Part shown: in pieces, positions 1-5,974 of the stretch
Layout of the letters: each line of letters starts with the position of its first letter
Numbering within the stretch: the stretch's first letter is position 1
Source of the DNA: JANPJV01 sp031425695
GTDB lineage: Bacteria > Pseudomonadota > Gammaproteobacteria > Xanthomonadales > SZUA-5
DNA: 6,000 nucleotides
NCBI GenBank assembly: GCA_031425695.1
Contig: JANPJV010000041.1
Location: 1-6,000 of the forward strand
Direction of reading: 5' to 3'
Position numbers and translations under genes: made by a program
The notes under the pieces: generated by a model
What the model was told of the DNA's origin: nothing
What the model saw: the letters and a program-made list of their open reading frames with translations, nothing else
Database searches by the model: none

Positions 1-34
1 TGTCGTTTTGGTTTTCGGTTACCGTAAAATGCCC

Positions 35-190
35 CCGCTCTTACCTAAACCTAAACCGACACCGCTTACCGACACCGCTTACCGACACCGAACACCGACC
101 CCGCTTACCGACCCCGCTTACCGACACCGCTTACCGACACCGCTTACCGACACCGCTTACCGACACCGACACCGAAAACCGACACCGCTA
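35..190. repeat. Short tandem repeat array, 13-bp unit CCGACACCGCTTA
   Basis: Read on the plus strand, the unit CCGACACCGCTTA starts at 56, 69, 121, 134 and 147. Variants start at 82 (ending CCGAACA), 95 and 108 (CCGACCCCGCTTA). A longer copy at 160-178 has the six-base block CCGACA twice, and a shortened copy occupies 179-190. The 13-mer is itself a 6-mer (CCGACA) plus a 7-mer (CCGCTTA). The left flank degenerates into CCTAAA CCTAAA (44-55) and CCGCTCTTA (35-43), so the array is a mosaic of related blocks. Since 13 is not a multiple of three, all frames stay open and the apparent peptide repeat is an artefact. It ends a few bases past the stop of the minus-strand exporter gene, so it lies in that gene's 3' flank. 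The function is unknown; slippage-generated satellite DNA is the simplest reading. Confidence 0.93.
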
Positions 191-196
191 TTCCCG

Positions 197-1423
197 TCAC
201 AGCGCACTCCGCGGGGGCACCACGCTGTTGCCGAGGACCAGGCCGGCGACCAGGGCGGCGATCAGGGTGAGGACGGAGAAGGCGGTGTCGAGGCCGAGGA
301 AGACGTCTTTCTCGAAGACGAACGAGAGGCTGCGGAAGCCGACCGAGCCGGGCACGAGGAGGATCAGGCCGGGCAGGCGGAAGGTGGCGCCGGGGCGGTT
401 GGCCCAGCGCGAATAGACGTTGCTGAGCACGCTGACGATGAAGCTGGCGATGAAGATGCCGAGCTCCGGTCCGAGCGCCGGCGTGGCCAGGCTGGTGCTG
501 ACATAGCTGATGGTCGCCGCCAGGAACACCACCCAGGAATCCCGAATGCGGGCCCGGAACAGCAGCGCGAATGCCGCCGCAGCGATGGCCAGCGAGAGCG
601 CTTCCAACCACATCGGCAAGGGCTGCGAAAGCGCCAGCATCGGCTCCCACCCCAGCTCGGTCGCGACGCGCGTTCCCACCAGCGCACCAAAGGCGAGCTT
701 GAGCAGCACCGCGATCGCGCCAGCAAAACGCGCCGTACCGGAGACCAGGTGATTGGTCGCGATCTCGGCTGCGGCGATGGTCAGCGTCAGTCCGGGCAGC
801 AGCACGATCAGTCCCGCCGTCAGCACCAGGCGCGGCGAGATCGGCACCAGCGAATGTGCGATCCAGGCGGTGCCCAGCGCGACCAGGAACGCGGCCGCGG
901 CGTCGAAGCTCGCACCCAATCGGGTGCGGCCGACGCTCAGCTGCGCGAGCACGCCAACGCCGAGCCCCAGCACCCCGGCCGAAATCATTTCGGCGAAATT
1001 GCCTTTCAGCAATCCGGCGATGCCGGCAGAGGCAAAGAGGAAGCCAAAGACAGTCTCGAGCCACTGCCGGCGCACTGAATCGGGCCGCGTCGCGCGCACC
1101 AGCTCGGCCATGCCGTCGGCCGGCTTGAGCTCGCCGCTGACCACGCGCTCGGCAATGTCGTCGAGCCGCCAGAGCCGGCGCAGATGGATCTCACCCGGTT
1201 CGAGGCGCACCACGCGCGTCAAGCCGGTCGCATCGTCCTGCGGCTCGAGCGGGCGCAAGGTGGCGATGATGGCCGTCGGGCTCGACCAGATATGGGTGTC
1301 GAGCAAGAGCTTGCGGCTCACCGTCATGATCGCGATTTCCAGGCGCGGCGCAGTGGCGCCACCCTGGTGCAGGCGGCGCGCGAGCTCGATCACAAATTCG
1401 CAGCGGTCGTTGAAATCGTTCAT
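197..1423 (-). CDS. Threonine/serine exporter, ThrE family (fused two-domain form)
   Basis: This 408-residue inner-membrane protein is predicted to export threonine and serine, probably driven by the proton gradient as in characterised ThrE proteins. The soluble N-terminal part (about 1-118) carries the typical family start, with FVIELARRLHQGGATAPRLE at 10-29. About ten hydrophobic segments follow from about 124 to 402. The first membrane half holds the family signature LLPGLTLTIAAAEIATNHLV (208-227) followed by GTARFAGA (229-236). The second half, matching the small-subunit (DUF3815/YjjB-like) domain, holds LILLVPGSVGFRSL (353-366). The large (DUF1212/YjjP-like) and small parts are therefore fused in one chain, as in Corynebacterium ThrE, rather than split as in E. 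coli YjjP/YjjB. The ATG at 1423 fits the usual N-terminus, but no clear Shine-Dalgarno precedes it. The gene is transcribed away from the EamA gene. Substrate is inferred from the family only. Confidence 0.9.
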   Translation of the reverse strand: MNDFNDRCEFVIELARRLHQGGATAPRLEIAIMTVSRKLLLDTHIWSSPTAIIATLRPLEPQDDATGLTRVVRLEPGEIHLRRLWRLDDIAERVVSGELKPADGMAELVRATRPDSVRRQWLETVFGFLFASAGIAGLLKGNFAEMISAGVLGLGVGVLAQLSVGRTRLGASFDAAAAFLVALGTAWIAHSLVPISPRLVLTAGLIVLLPGLTLTIAAAEIATNHLVSGTARFAGAIAVLLKLAFGALVGTRVATELGWEPMLALSQPLPMWLEALSLAIAAAAFALLFRARIRDSWVVFLAATISYVSTSLATPALGPELGIFIASFIVSVLSNVYSRWANRPGATFRLPGLILLVPGSVGFRSLSFVFEKDVFLGLDTAFSVLTLIAALVAGLVLGNSVVPPRSAL

Positions 1424-1550
1424 CGGGCAAGCATCAACGGTGGCAGCGCGCCATTCTGCGCGCGCGGATTTCGAGTCTGCGCTTCACCCGTGGAGTGAGC
1501 AGACATGCAGTATTCAGGTCGCAGGCGAGCCGCGAGGTTTACAAGGGAGA

Positions 1551-1629
1551 GTAGCCCGGGTAAGCGCAGCGCACCCGGGATGGCCCGCGAGACTGTCCCC
1601 CGGGTGCGCCTTCGGCTTACCCGGGCTAC
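1551..1629. repeat. REP-like inverted repeat in the divergent intergenic region
   Basis: The left arm (1551-1579) begins GTAGCCCGGGTAAGCGCAGC and ends CACCCGGG. The right arm (1599-1629) begins CCCGGGTGCG and ends GGCTTACCCGGGCTAC. The arms are complementary except for a short central block, CGCAGC against CCTTCG, and about 19 bases lie between them. RNA or single-stranded DNA from either strand would fold into a long GC-rich hairpin. There is no T-run, so it is not a canonical terminator, and no ORF uses it. From memory, near-identical hairpins are dispersed in intergenic DNA of Xanthomonadales and other gammaproteobacteria, where such elements are attributed to REP-associated transposases. 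The remainder of the 249-bp gap, 1424-1672, should carry the promoters of both flanking genes, but I see no convincing -35/-10 pair. Confidence 0.85.
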
Positions 1630-1657
1630 AAGAGCAATGCGATCGAGCCCTACCTCC

Positions 1658-1662
1658 AAGGA
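1658..1662 (+). promoter_or_regulatory. Ribosome binding site of the EamA transporter gene
   Basis: AAGGA lies ten bases before the ATG at 1673 and supports that start. The spacing is slightly long. Confidence 0.6.
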
Positions 1663-1672
1663 TCCCTGACGC

Positions 1673-2551
1673 ATGCAGATCGGCATCGGCGAGCTCTTTT
1701 CAATTGGCGCGGCGGCAAGCTGGGGCCTGGCCGTGGTCATGTACATGCGACTCGGCGAGAGCGTGCCGCCGGTCGCCTTGAGCCTGCTCAAGAACCTGAT
1801 CGTGGTCAGCGTGATGGTGCCGACCGTGCTGATCGTCCACGGGCTAGAGCTCCCGGACTTCGAGTGGTGGACCCTGGGGCTCACGGTGCTGTCCGGGGTG
1901 CTCGGCATTGCGGTCGCCGACACGATGTTTTTCCGTGCGCTCAATGTGCTCGGTGCCGGGCGCACAGGAATCATCGGCAACCTCTTCAGCCCGTTCGTCA
2001 TCGTGCTCTCGATGTTGTTCCTCGGCGAGCGGCTGACGCTGATGCAGTCTCTTGGCTTCCTGCTGGTGATGATCGGCGTGGTGCTGGTCAACCAGCGCCA
2101 GGCTGCAGAAGTGCTTTCGCCGGCGGCGCTCAAGCGTGGGCTCGCCTACGGGATCGGCGCGATCTTCTTGAGTGCGGCCGGCATCGTCATGGCCAAGCCG
2201 GTGCTTGAACGCGAGCCCTTCTTCTGGGTCGCGCTGGTGCGCCTCATCGCCGCGTTGATCCCAATTCTGTGGCTGTGGCGCGTGCTGCCTGTCCACCACC
2301 GGGTACCTTCCCTGCGCGCCCTGCCCTGGCCCCTGCTGATCGCCGGCGCGTTCTTCGGCCAGTACCTGGCGATGCTGCTGTGGCTGGCCGGCTACAAGTA
2401 CACCCAGGCCTCGATCGCCTCGGTGCTCAACGAGACCGCCTCGATCTTCATCCTGATCTTCGCCTTCCTGTTCCTCAAGGAACGCCTTTCCCCGCGCAAG
2501 CTCATCGGCGTCACCGTGACCATGTGCGGCGTGGCGGTGATGCTGCTCTAG
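1673..2551 (+). CDS. EamA/DMT-superfamily transporter
   Basis: This 292-residue inner-membrane protein has the usual length and layout of EamA (drug/metabolite transporter) permeases: ten predicted membrane helices in two tandem EamA repeats, about 5-141 and 155-292. Each repeat ends with the hallmark acidic-loop motif followed by a glycine-rich last helix: FLGERLT (116-122) then GFLLVMIGVVLV (128-139), and FLKERLS (267-273) then a helix containing TMCGVAV (283-289). Helix starts such as AAASWGLAVVMY (13-24) are also typical. Family members export amino acids, metabolites or drugs, or import other small solutes; the substrate cannot be read from the sequence. The ATG at 1673 is preceded by AAGGA, and the N-terminus enters the first helix at once, as expected. 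It is a single-gene unit flanked on both sides by hairpin repeats. The nearby exporter gene is divergent, so shared function is not implied. Confidence 0.92.
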   Translation: MQIGIGELFSIGAAASWGLAVVMYMRLGESVPPVALSLLKNLIVVSVMVPTVLIVHGLELPDFEWWTLGLTVLSGVLGIAVADTMFFRALNVLGAGRTGIIGNLFSPFVIVLSMLFLGERLTLMQSLGFLLVMIGVVLVNQRQAAEVLSPAALKRGLAYGIGAIFLSAAGIVMAKPVLEREPFFWVALVRLIAALIPILWLWRVLPVHHRVPSLRALPWPLLIAGAFFGQYLAMLLWLAGYKYTQASIASVLNETASIFILIFAFLFLKERLSPRKLIGVTVTMCGVAVMLL

Positions 2552-2557
2552 CAGCCT

Positions 2558-2625
2558 GGAGGGCCGTGCTCCTGCGCGGCCGCTTTCACGCGGACAAGGG
2601 CGGCGGCGCAGGAGCGCCGCCCTCC
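2558..2625. repeat. GC-rich inverted repeat downstream of the EamA gene
   Basis: The arm GGAGGGCCGTGCTCCTGCGC (2558-2577) and the arm GCGCAGGAGCGCCGCCCTCC (2606-2625) are complementary at 18 of 20 positions, separated by 28 bases that are also GC-rich. It begins seven bases after the EamA stop codon. It has no T-run, so it could slow polymerase or protect the mRNA 3' end but is not a textbook intrinsic terminator. Its sequence is unrelated to the 1551-1629 element, so it is a second REP-like family. The rest of the 2552-2726 gap should hold the promoter of the next gene, but no strong consensus is visible. Confidence 0.75.
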
Positions 2626-2715
2626 CAAGACCAACTCGCTGCATTTTGTCACTGGCAAACTCGGTGAAGATCGCGTAACAATCGCGCCGCCCCGATTCAC
2701 ATTTCTTTAGCAACT

Positions 2716-2720
2716 GGAGA
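2716..2720 (+). promoter_or_regulatory. Ribosome binding site of the TorF-family gene
   Basis: GGAGA, continuing into a purine-rich AGAAG, sits six bases before the ATG at 2727. It agrees with the signal-peptide start, so the start codon is well supported. Confidence 0.75.
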
Positions 2721-2726
2721 AGAAGC

Positions 2727-3431
2727 ATGCGCCATCGCGTATTGACCGCCGCTGTCCTGCTCGCGCTGTCCGCTCCTGCGTTCGCGCAGGATGAAGTCGT
2801 GGAAGAAGAAGAGAGCCCGTTCTCGTTCACCATTGGCGCCGTCAGCGATTACGCCTTCCGGGGCGTCTCGCAGACCAACGAAGGTCCCGCTCTGCAAGGC
2901 TCCTTCGACTACACCCATTCGAGCGGCTTTCATGCCGGTGTGTGGGCCAGCAATGTCGATTTCGTCGAAAACGACGGTGCCAATATCGAGGTGGATACCT
3001 ATATCGGCTGGGGCACTGAGCTCAACGATGTGTTTTCCCTCGATGCGACCCTGATTCGCTACAACTACATCGATCAGAGTTCCTATGACTACAACGAGCT
3101 GCTCTTCACGGTTGGAGTCACTGATTACGTGAGCTTCCTGCTCGGCTATTCGGACGACGTATTCGGCTCGGACGAATCCGGCGTCTATTACCAGGTGTCC
3201 GGCAACTATCCGTTGCAGTGGGGCGAGGGTCTCAGCGTCAGCGGCAGCCTCGGCCGCTATGACCTCAAGGACGTGTTGGGCGATTCCTACAACGACATCT
3301 CCCTGGGCTTCACCAAAGCTTTCGGGCCGATGGACGTCTCCGTGACCTATGTCCACGCCAGCAATGATGCGAACCTCTGGGGCGACAACGGCGGCACCCG
3401 CTTCATCCTGAGCACCATCTGGAGTTTCTGA
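2727..3431 (+). CDS. TorF-family putative outer-membrane porin
   Basis: This 234-residue exported protein is of the TorF family (gcw_chp/TIGR02001 type), widespread in proteobacteria and of poorly defined function. Residues 1-20 form a clear Sec signal peptide: basic MRHR, a hydrophobic core, and an APAFA|QD cleavage site. An acidic mature N-terminus (DEVVEEEE, 22-29) follows. The family's opening strand motif appears as SDYAFRGVSQTNEGPALQGS (40-59), then DYTHSSGFHAGVWASNVDF (61-79). The remainder alternates polar and hydrophobic residues as in a beta-barrel, is rich in Tyr, Gly, Asp and Ser, and ends in Trp-Ser-Phe. A C-terminal Phe is the usual outer-membrane barrel sorting signal. The length is normal for the family. 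A strong terminator lies about 50 bp downstream, so the gene appears monocistronic. The family has been linked to solute or oxyanion passage, but substrate and even pore activity remain inference here. Confidence 0.93.
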   Translation: MRHRVLTAAVLLALSAPAFAQDEVVEEEESPFSFTIGAVSDYAFRGVSQTNEGPALQGSFDYTHSSGFHAGVWASNVDFVENDGANIEVDTYIGWGTELNDVFSLDATLIRYNYIDQSSYDYNELLFTVGVTDYVSFLLGYSDDVFGSDESGVYYQVSGNYPLQWGEGLSVSGSLGRYDLKDVLGDSYNDISLGFTKAFGPMDVSVTYVHASNDANLWGDNGGTRFILSTIWSF

Positions 3432-3437
3432 TCGGGG

Positions 3438-3457
3438 GTCCGGACACAAGTCCGGAC
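3438..3457. repeat. Paired palindrome GTCCGGAC-N4-GTCCGGAC, copy 1
   Basis: Two copies of the self-complementary octamer GTCCGGAC (3438-3445 and 3450-3457) are separated by ACAA, just after the TorF-family stop codon. As RNA it can form an 8-bp hairpin with a four-base loop. As DNA it is two palindromes whose centres are 12 bp apart, roughly one helical turn. A near-identical pair occurs at 5956-5974, so it is a dispersed element. Whether it acts as a hairpin, a protein site or an inert repeat cannot be told. Confidence 0.85.
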
Positions 3458-3480
3458 GCCTTTCAGGCCGTAAGAGAATC

Positions 3481-3507
3481 AAAAAGGGGCCGCACGGCCC
3501 CTTTTTT
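3481..3507. terminator. Bidirectional intrinsic terminator
   Basis: GGGGCC (3486-3491) pairs with GGCCCC (3496-3501) around the loop GCAC. The stem is preceded by A5 and followed by T6, so the duplex can extend with A-T pairs. In the plus direction it terminates the TorF-family gene about 50 bp upstream. The A-run on the left becomes a U-run in minus-strand RNA, so it could also terminate the convergent kinase transcript, whose stop is about 200 bp away. Confidence 0.92.
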
Positions 3508-3542
3508 GTGGGCAACTCAAACGGACGAAAGTAGAGCTTGGT

Positions 3543-3689
3543 ACACAAAAAGCACAAAAAAGAGTGGGCCCAGGATGCACATAAGAAGACTTACACCGGC
3601 TTCGCGCGCTGACTTCGGGCACGCGGGCCGCACGCCACCAAAGCTTTTTATGTGCATTTTGTGTCCGCTTTATTTTGTGCTTTCTGTGT
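3543..3689. repeat. Long imperfect inverted repeat (46-bp arms), possible MITE-like element or structured RNA
   Basis: The left arm 3543-3588 (starts ACACAAAAAGCACAAAAAAG, ends GCACATAAGAAG) is the imperfect reverse complement of 3644-3689 (starts CTTTTTATGTGCATTTTGTG, ends GTGCTTTCTGTGT). By eye, 37 of 46 positions match with no gap. The 55-base centre can also fold: CGGC and CGCG (3597-3600, 3603-3606) oppose CGCG and GCCG (3622-3625, 3627-3630). Six of the nine mismatches are G-U wobbles in plus-strand RNA, leaving 43 of 46 paired. The arms are A- or T-rich, unlike the surrounding GC-rich genes. The element fills most of the gap between the terminator and the kinase stop. No transposase ORF or target-site duplication is evident. 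I recall loosely similar AC/AAAG-rich palindromes scattered in environmental bacterial genomes, often misannotated as small proteins. Confidence 0.8.
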
Positions 3690-3706
3690 AAGAACGCTCC
3701 TCTCTG

Positions 3707-5908
3707 CTACATCTCGCGGATCAGCCTGAACCCCGTATCGACCGCAGCGTGGCTCTCGCTCGCGCTGGCGACGCGCGCGGCGGCGTTGGTGTCGCGCCAG
3801 CCGCTGCCGGCAACGTAGCGGCCGGCGCATTTGCGGGTGACCGGGTCGGGGCCCTTGCGCGTGACCCAGCGGCCGAAACGGCTCAGTGCGCCGCGCTCGG
3901 TCTTGACGTCGCGGTACTCGCAACTGCTGGTCCACTCGCGCACGTTGCCGACCAGATCGGCCGGCATGCCGGGTGCGGTCGGGAAACTCGCGATCGCGGT
4001 GGTGTGTTCGGCCCGATCGGCGCAGGCGGCGTTGTCGCCACGCAGGTTGGCGCACGAGCCTGCGAGTGACGCCTTTTCCAGCGCGCGCCATTCGTTGAGA
4101 TTCGGCAGTCGATAACGCTTTCCGGTCTGCCGGCTGAGCCAGCTTGCATACGCGCCGGCGTCGGCGTAGCTGACACACACGACCGGTTCGGACGGCTGCT
4201 GTACGAAGCCGGGATCGCTCCAGCTGCGCGCGCGGCCGCCGTCGCGACAGCCAGCCTGTGCGCGCCCGGTGGCCTTGGCGAAACGGGCGTAGTCCGCGCG
4301 CGTGATCTCGCCACGGGTGACCGCGAACGGTCGCGCGAAGCCTTGCAGCTTGCCGGCCGGAACGAGGACCAGCTCGGGCCCGTTGCTGTCGCGAAACGGC
4401 TCGCCACTCTGCGGCAGCGCCGCCACTTCCTTGACCAGGCGATCGAAGGTGAGTGACGGCTGCGGCAGTGCTTGTGCCAACGCCAGGGTCGCGCCGGCGC
4501 GGCTGCGGTCCTGGCTGCTGCGGGCTTTGCTCAAGGCTGGCTCGAAGCGCTTTTCGAAGCCCGCGACGGCATCGCGCACCGTGGGTGTCTGTACCGCACG
4601 GCTGGCCTGCACGAACTCACGCCAGCGGGGCAGCAGCACGGCGAGCTCGGCGTCATCGGCAGCGATCAGCCGGGGTTCGAAACGTGCGAGCAGCTCGTCA
4701 CGCAGGTCGATCGCGCGCGAGTCGATTGGCTCGCTGGCAAAGACCGGTGCCAACAGCGCATCGGCGCTACCCGGTGAGCCATCGAACATGCGCATTTCTG
4801 CCAAGGCGGCGACCGCCTTCGCAAACGGGTCGGCAACGAGCTGCGGGGTCGCGGGCGCAGCGGCGATTGGCGGGATCTGCAGCGATTGCTCGGAAATCTC
4901 CGGTGCACCCGGCCGCAGCAGCAACCAGGCCAGTATCAGGAACACGAACAGTGCTGCGGCCAGCAGCAGCGGCTTGCGCAGGCTCAAGAGCGAAGCGCCC
5001 GCGCGCAGCGCAGACCCACCGAGAGGAGCGTCCGCGCGCAGCGCAGACCCACCGAGTGCACCGCGCGTGACCGCCAGCAACGCCTCTTTCATGCTGGCCG
5101 CGTCGGCAAAGCGATGCTCCGGCTTCTTTGCCAGCGCGCGATCGATGAACGGCTGCCAGTGCGCGCAGTGGGGCGGCAGCCGCGGCACCGGGTCCTGCTG
5201 GTGCATGAGCGCAACCGACAGAAAATCGGTCCCCGGAAACGCGTGCTCGCCCACCAGCAATTCGAACACCAGGCAGCCCACGCTGTAGAGATCACTGCGA
5301 CCGTCGACGACCTCGCCGCGCGCCTGCTCCGGGCTCATCGTCTGCGAGCTGCCGACGGTACGGCCGAGGCCGGTCAGGCGGTCGAGCTTTTCGAGCTTCA
5401 TGGCAACGCCGAAATCGGCCAGCTGCGGCGTCCCGCGCACGTCGAACAGCACGTTCTCAGCCTTGACGTCGCGGTGGACGATGCCGAGCCGATGGGCGAA
5501 ACCGAGCGCATCCAGCACCGCGCCGATCACGCGCTTGATCTCCGGCTCCGGCGTCGGCTTGATCCAGGTGCCGAGATCGCCGTAATCGAGCAGCGGCATG
5601 ACGTAGCAAGCATCGCCGTCGGTAGTGCGAGTGACCTCGTAGATGGCGACGATGCTGGGATGATCGAGCGCGGCGATCATCTTCGCCTCCTGCTCGAAGC
5701 GCTGGTTGAGCTCCTCCATGTCGCGCCCGAGCGAGCGCAGTACCTTGATCGCCACCAGCCGGTCGAGCGCGATCTGCCGCGCCCGGTACACGGTCGCCAT
5801 GCCGCCTGCGCCGAGCGGGCTCTCGACCTTGTATCCAGGTATCTCCGGGAGGTCGCAGAGGAGGGAGGTCACGAAGCGTAAGTGGCCGGCGATGGGGTCT
5901 TGCGGCAA
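3707..5908 (-). CDS. Membrane-anchored Ser/Thr protein kinase with C-terminal FGE/SUMF1-like domain
   Basis: This 733-residue Hanks-type kinase is predicted to phosphorylate cytoplasmic Ser/Thr targets. The kinase domain spans about 26-280 and looks catalytically complete: glycine loop LGAGGMATVY (32-41), Lys55 in VAIKVL, HRDVKAEN (145-152, Asp147 and Asn152), DFG (165-167), MSPEQARGE (191-199) and SDLYSVG (205-211). A linker with a doubled LGGSALRA (285-303) leads to one membrane helix (about 313-331). An Ala-rich, mostly helical region (about 335-500) follows. A formylglycine-generating-enzyme-like domain (about 510-733) includes EPVVCVSYADAGAYASWLS (574-592), YRLPNLNEW (599-607), LVGNVREW (652-659) and the terminal GFRLIREM. 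This places the FGE-like part in the periplasm. The catalytic FGE cysteines appear replaced (Asp706, Ala711), so it is probably a binding or sensing module. The start is TTG at 5908, the first candidate after an in-frame stop; GTG at 5872 is an alternative. Neither has a clear Shine-Dalgarno. Confidence 0.92.
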   Translation of the reverse strand: MPQDPIAGHLRFVTSLLCDLPEIPGYKVESPLGAGGMATVYRARQIALDRLVAIKVLRSLGRDMEELNQRFEQEAKMIAALDHPSIVAIYEVTRTTDGDACYVMPLLDYGDLGTWIKPTPEPEIKRVIGAVLDALGFAHRLGIVHRDVKAENVLFDVRGTPQLADFGVAMKLEKLDRLTGLGRTVGSSQTMSPEQARGEVVDGRSDLYSVGCLVFELLVGEHAFPGTDFLSVALMHQQDPVPRLPPHCAHWQPFIDRALAKKPEHRFADAASMKEALLAVTRGALGGSALRADAPLGGSALRAGASLLSLRKPLLLAAALFVFLILAWLLLRPGAPEISEQSLQIPPIAAAPATPQLVADPFAKAVAALAEMRMFDGSPGSADALLAPVFASEPIDSRAIDLRDELLARFEPRLIAADDAELAVLLPRWREFVQASRAVQTPTVRDAVAGFEKRFEPALSKARSSQDRSRAGATLALAQALPQPSLTFDRLVKEVAALPQSGEPFRDSNGPELVLVPAGKLQGFARPFAVTRGEITRADYARFAKATGRAQAGCRDGGRARSWSDPGFVQQPSEPVVCVSYADAGAYASWLSRQTGKRYRLPNLNEWRALEKASLAGSCANLRGDNAACADRAEHTTAIASFPTAPGMPADLVGNVREWTSSCEYRDVKTERGALSRFGRWVTRKGPDPVTRKCAGRYVAGSGWRDTNAAARVASASESHAAVDTGFRLIREM
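4994..5056. repeat. In-frame 33-bp direct duplication in the kinase linker
   Basis: The 30-base segments 4994-5023 and 5027-5056 differ at one position (C4998 against T5031) and repeat with a period of 33 bp. Both contain the core CGCGCAGCGCAGACCCACCG. The period is 11 codons, giving LGGSALRA twice (residues 285-292 and 296-303) between the kinase domain and the membrane helix. It is a local tandem duplication in a flexible linker. Confidence 0.9.
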
Positions 5909-5955
5909 GCATAAAGGTTAAGGCTGCATGCGATGGGTGGGGGAGTGCTACGTGG

Positions 5956-5974
5956 GTCCGGACCATGTCCGGAC
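5956..5974. repeat. Paired palindrome GTCCGGAC-N3-GTCCGGAC, copy 2
   Basis: GTCCGGAC occurs at 5956-5963 and 5967-5974, separated by CAT, about 50 bp upstream of the kinase start. The flanks GGG before and GC after match copy 1 at 3438-3457. A further partial motif, GGTCCGGGGGA, starts at 5990 and runs off the window edge, so the repeat may continue. Its position could mark an operator of the kinase gene or the 3' end of an unseen neighbour. The remaining upstream sequence, 5909-5955, shows no convincing promoter. Confidence 0.85.

Noticed and set aside
35..190. CRISPR array
   Set aside because: The units are 13 bp and directly adjacent, with no unique spacers.
8..1078. Long plus-strand ORF of 356 codons starting in the tandem array
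   Set aside because: It is antisense to the ThrE-family gene. Its N-terminal repeats come from the 13-bp array, and the rest is low-complexity Arg/Gly/Gln-rich sequence typical of shadow frames in GC-rich DNA.
2646..2682. Possible promoter of the TorF-family gene (TTGTCA at 2646 and TAACAAT at 2676)
   Set aside because: The two boxes are 24 bases apart, too far for a sigma-70 promoter, and no better -10 lies at 16-18 bases.
1844..2833. Minus-strand ORF of 329 codons opposite the EamA gene
   Set aside because: It is a composition-driven shadow of a well-supported transporter; its hydrophilic Arg/Glu/Gln-rich translation matches no family.
2697..3557. Minus-strand ORF of 286 codons opposite the TorF-family gene
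   Set aside because: The opposite strand carries a signal peptide, family motifs and a good ribosome binding site. This frame also reads through the terminator.
3506..3691. Small plus-strand ORF of 61 codons in the convergent gap
   Set aside because: It lies inside the inverted repeat and has no ribosome binding site; the repeat structure explains its openness.
4302..5881. Two plus-strand ORFs of about 330 codons (4302-5288 and 4886-5881) opposite the kinase
   Set aside because: Both are antisense to recognisable kinase domains. Their translations are Ser/Ala/Arg- or Arg/Glu/His-rich with no family motif.
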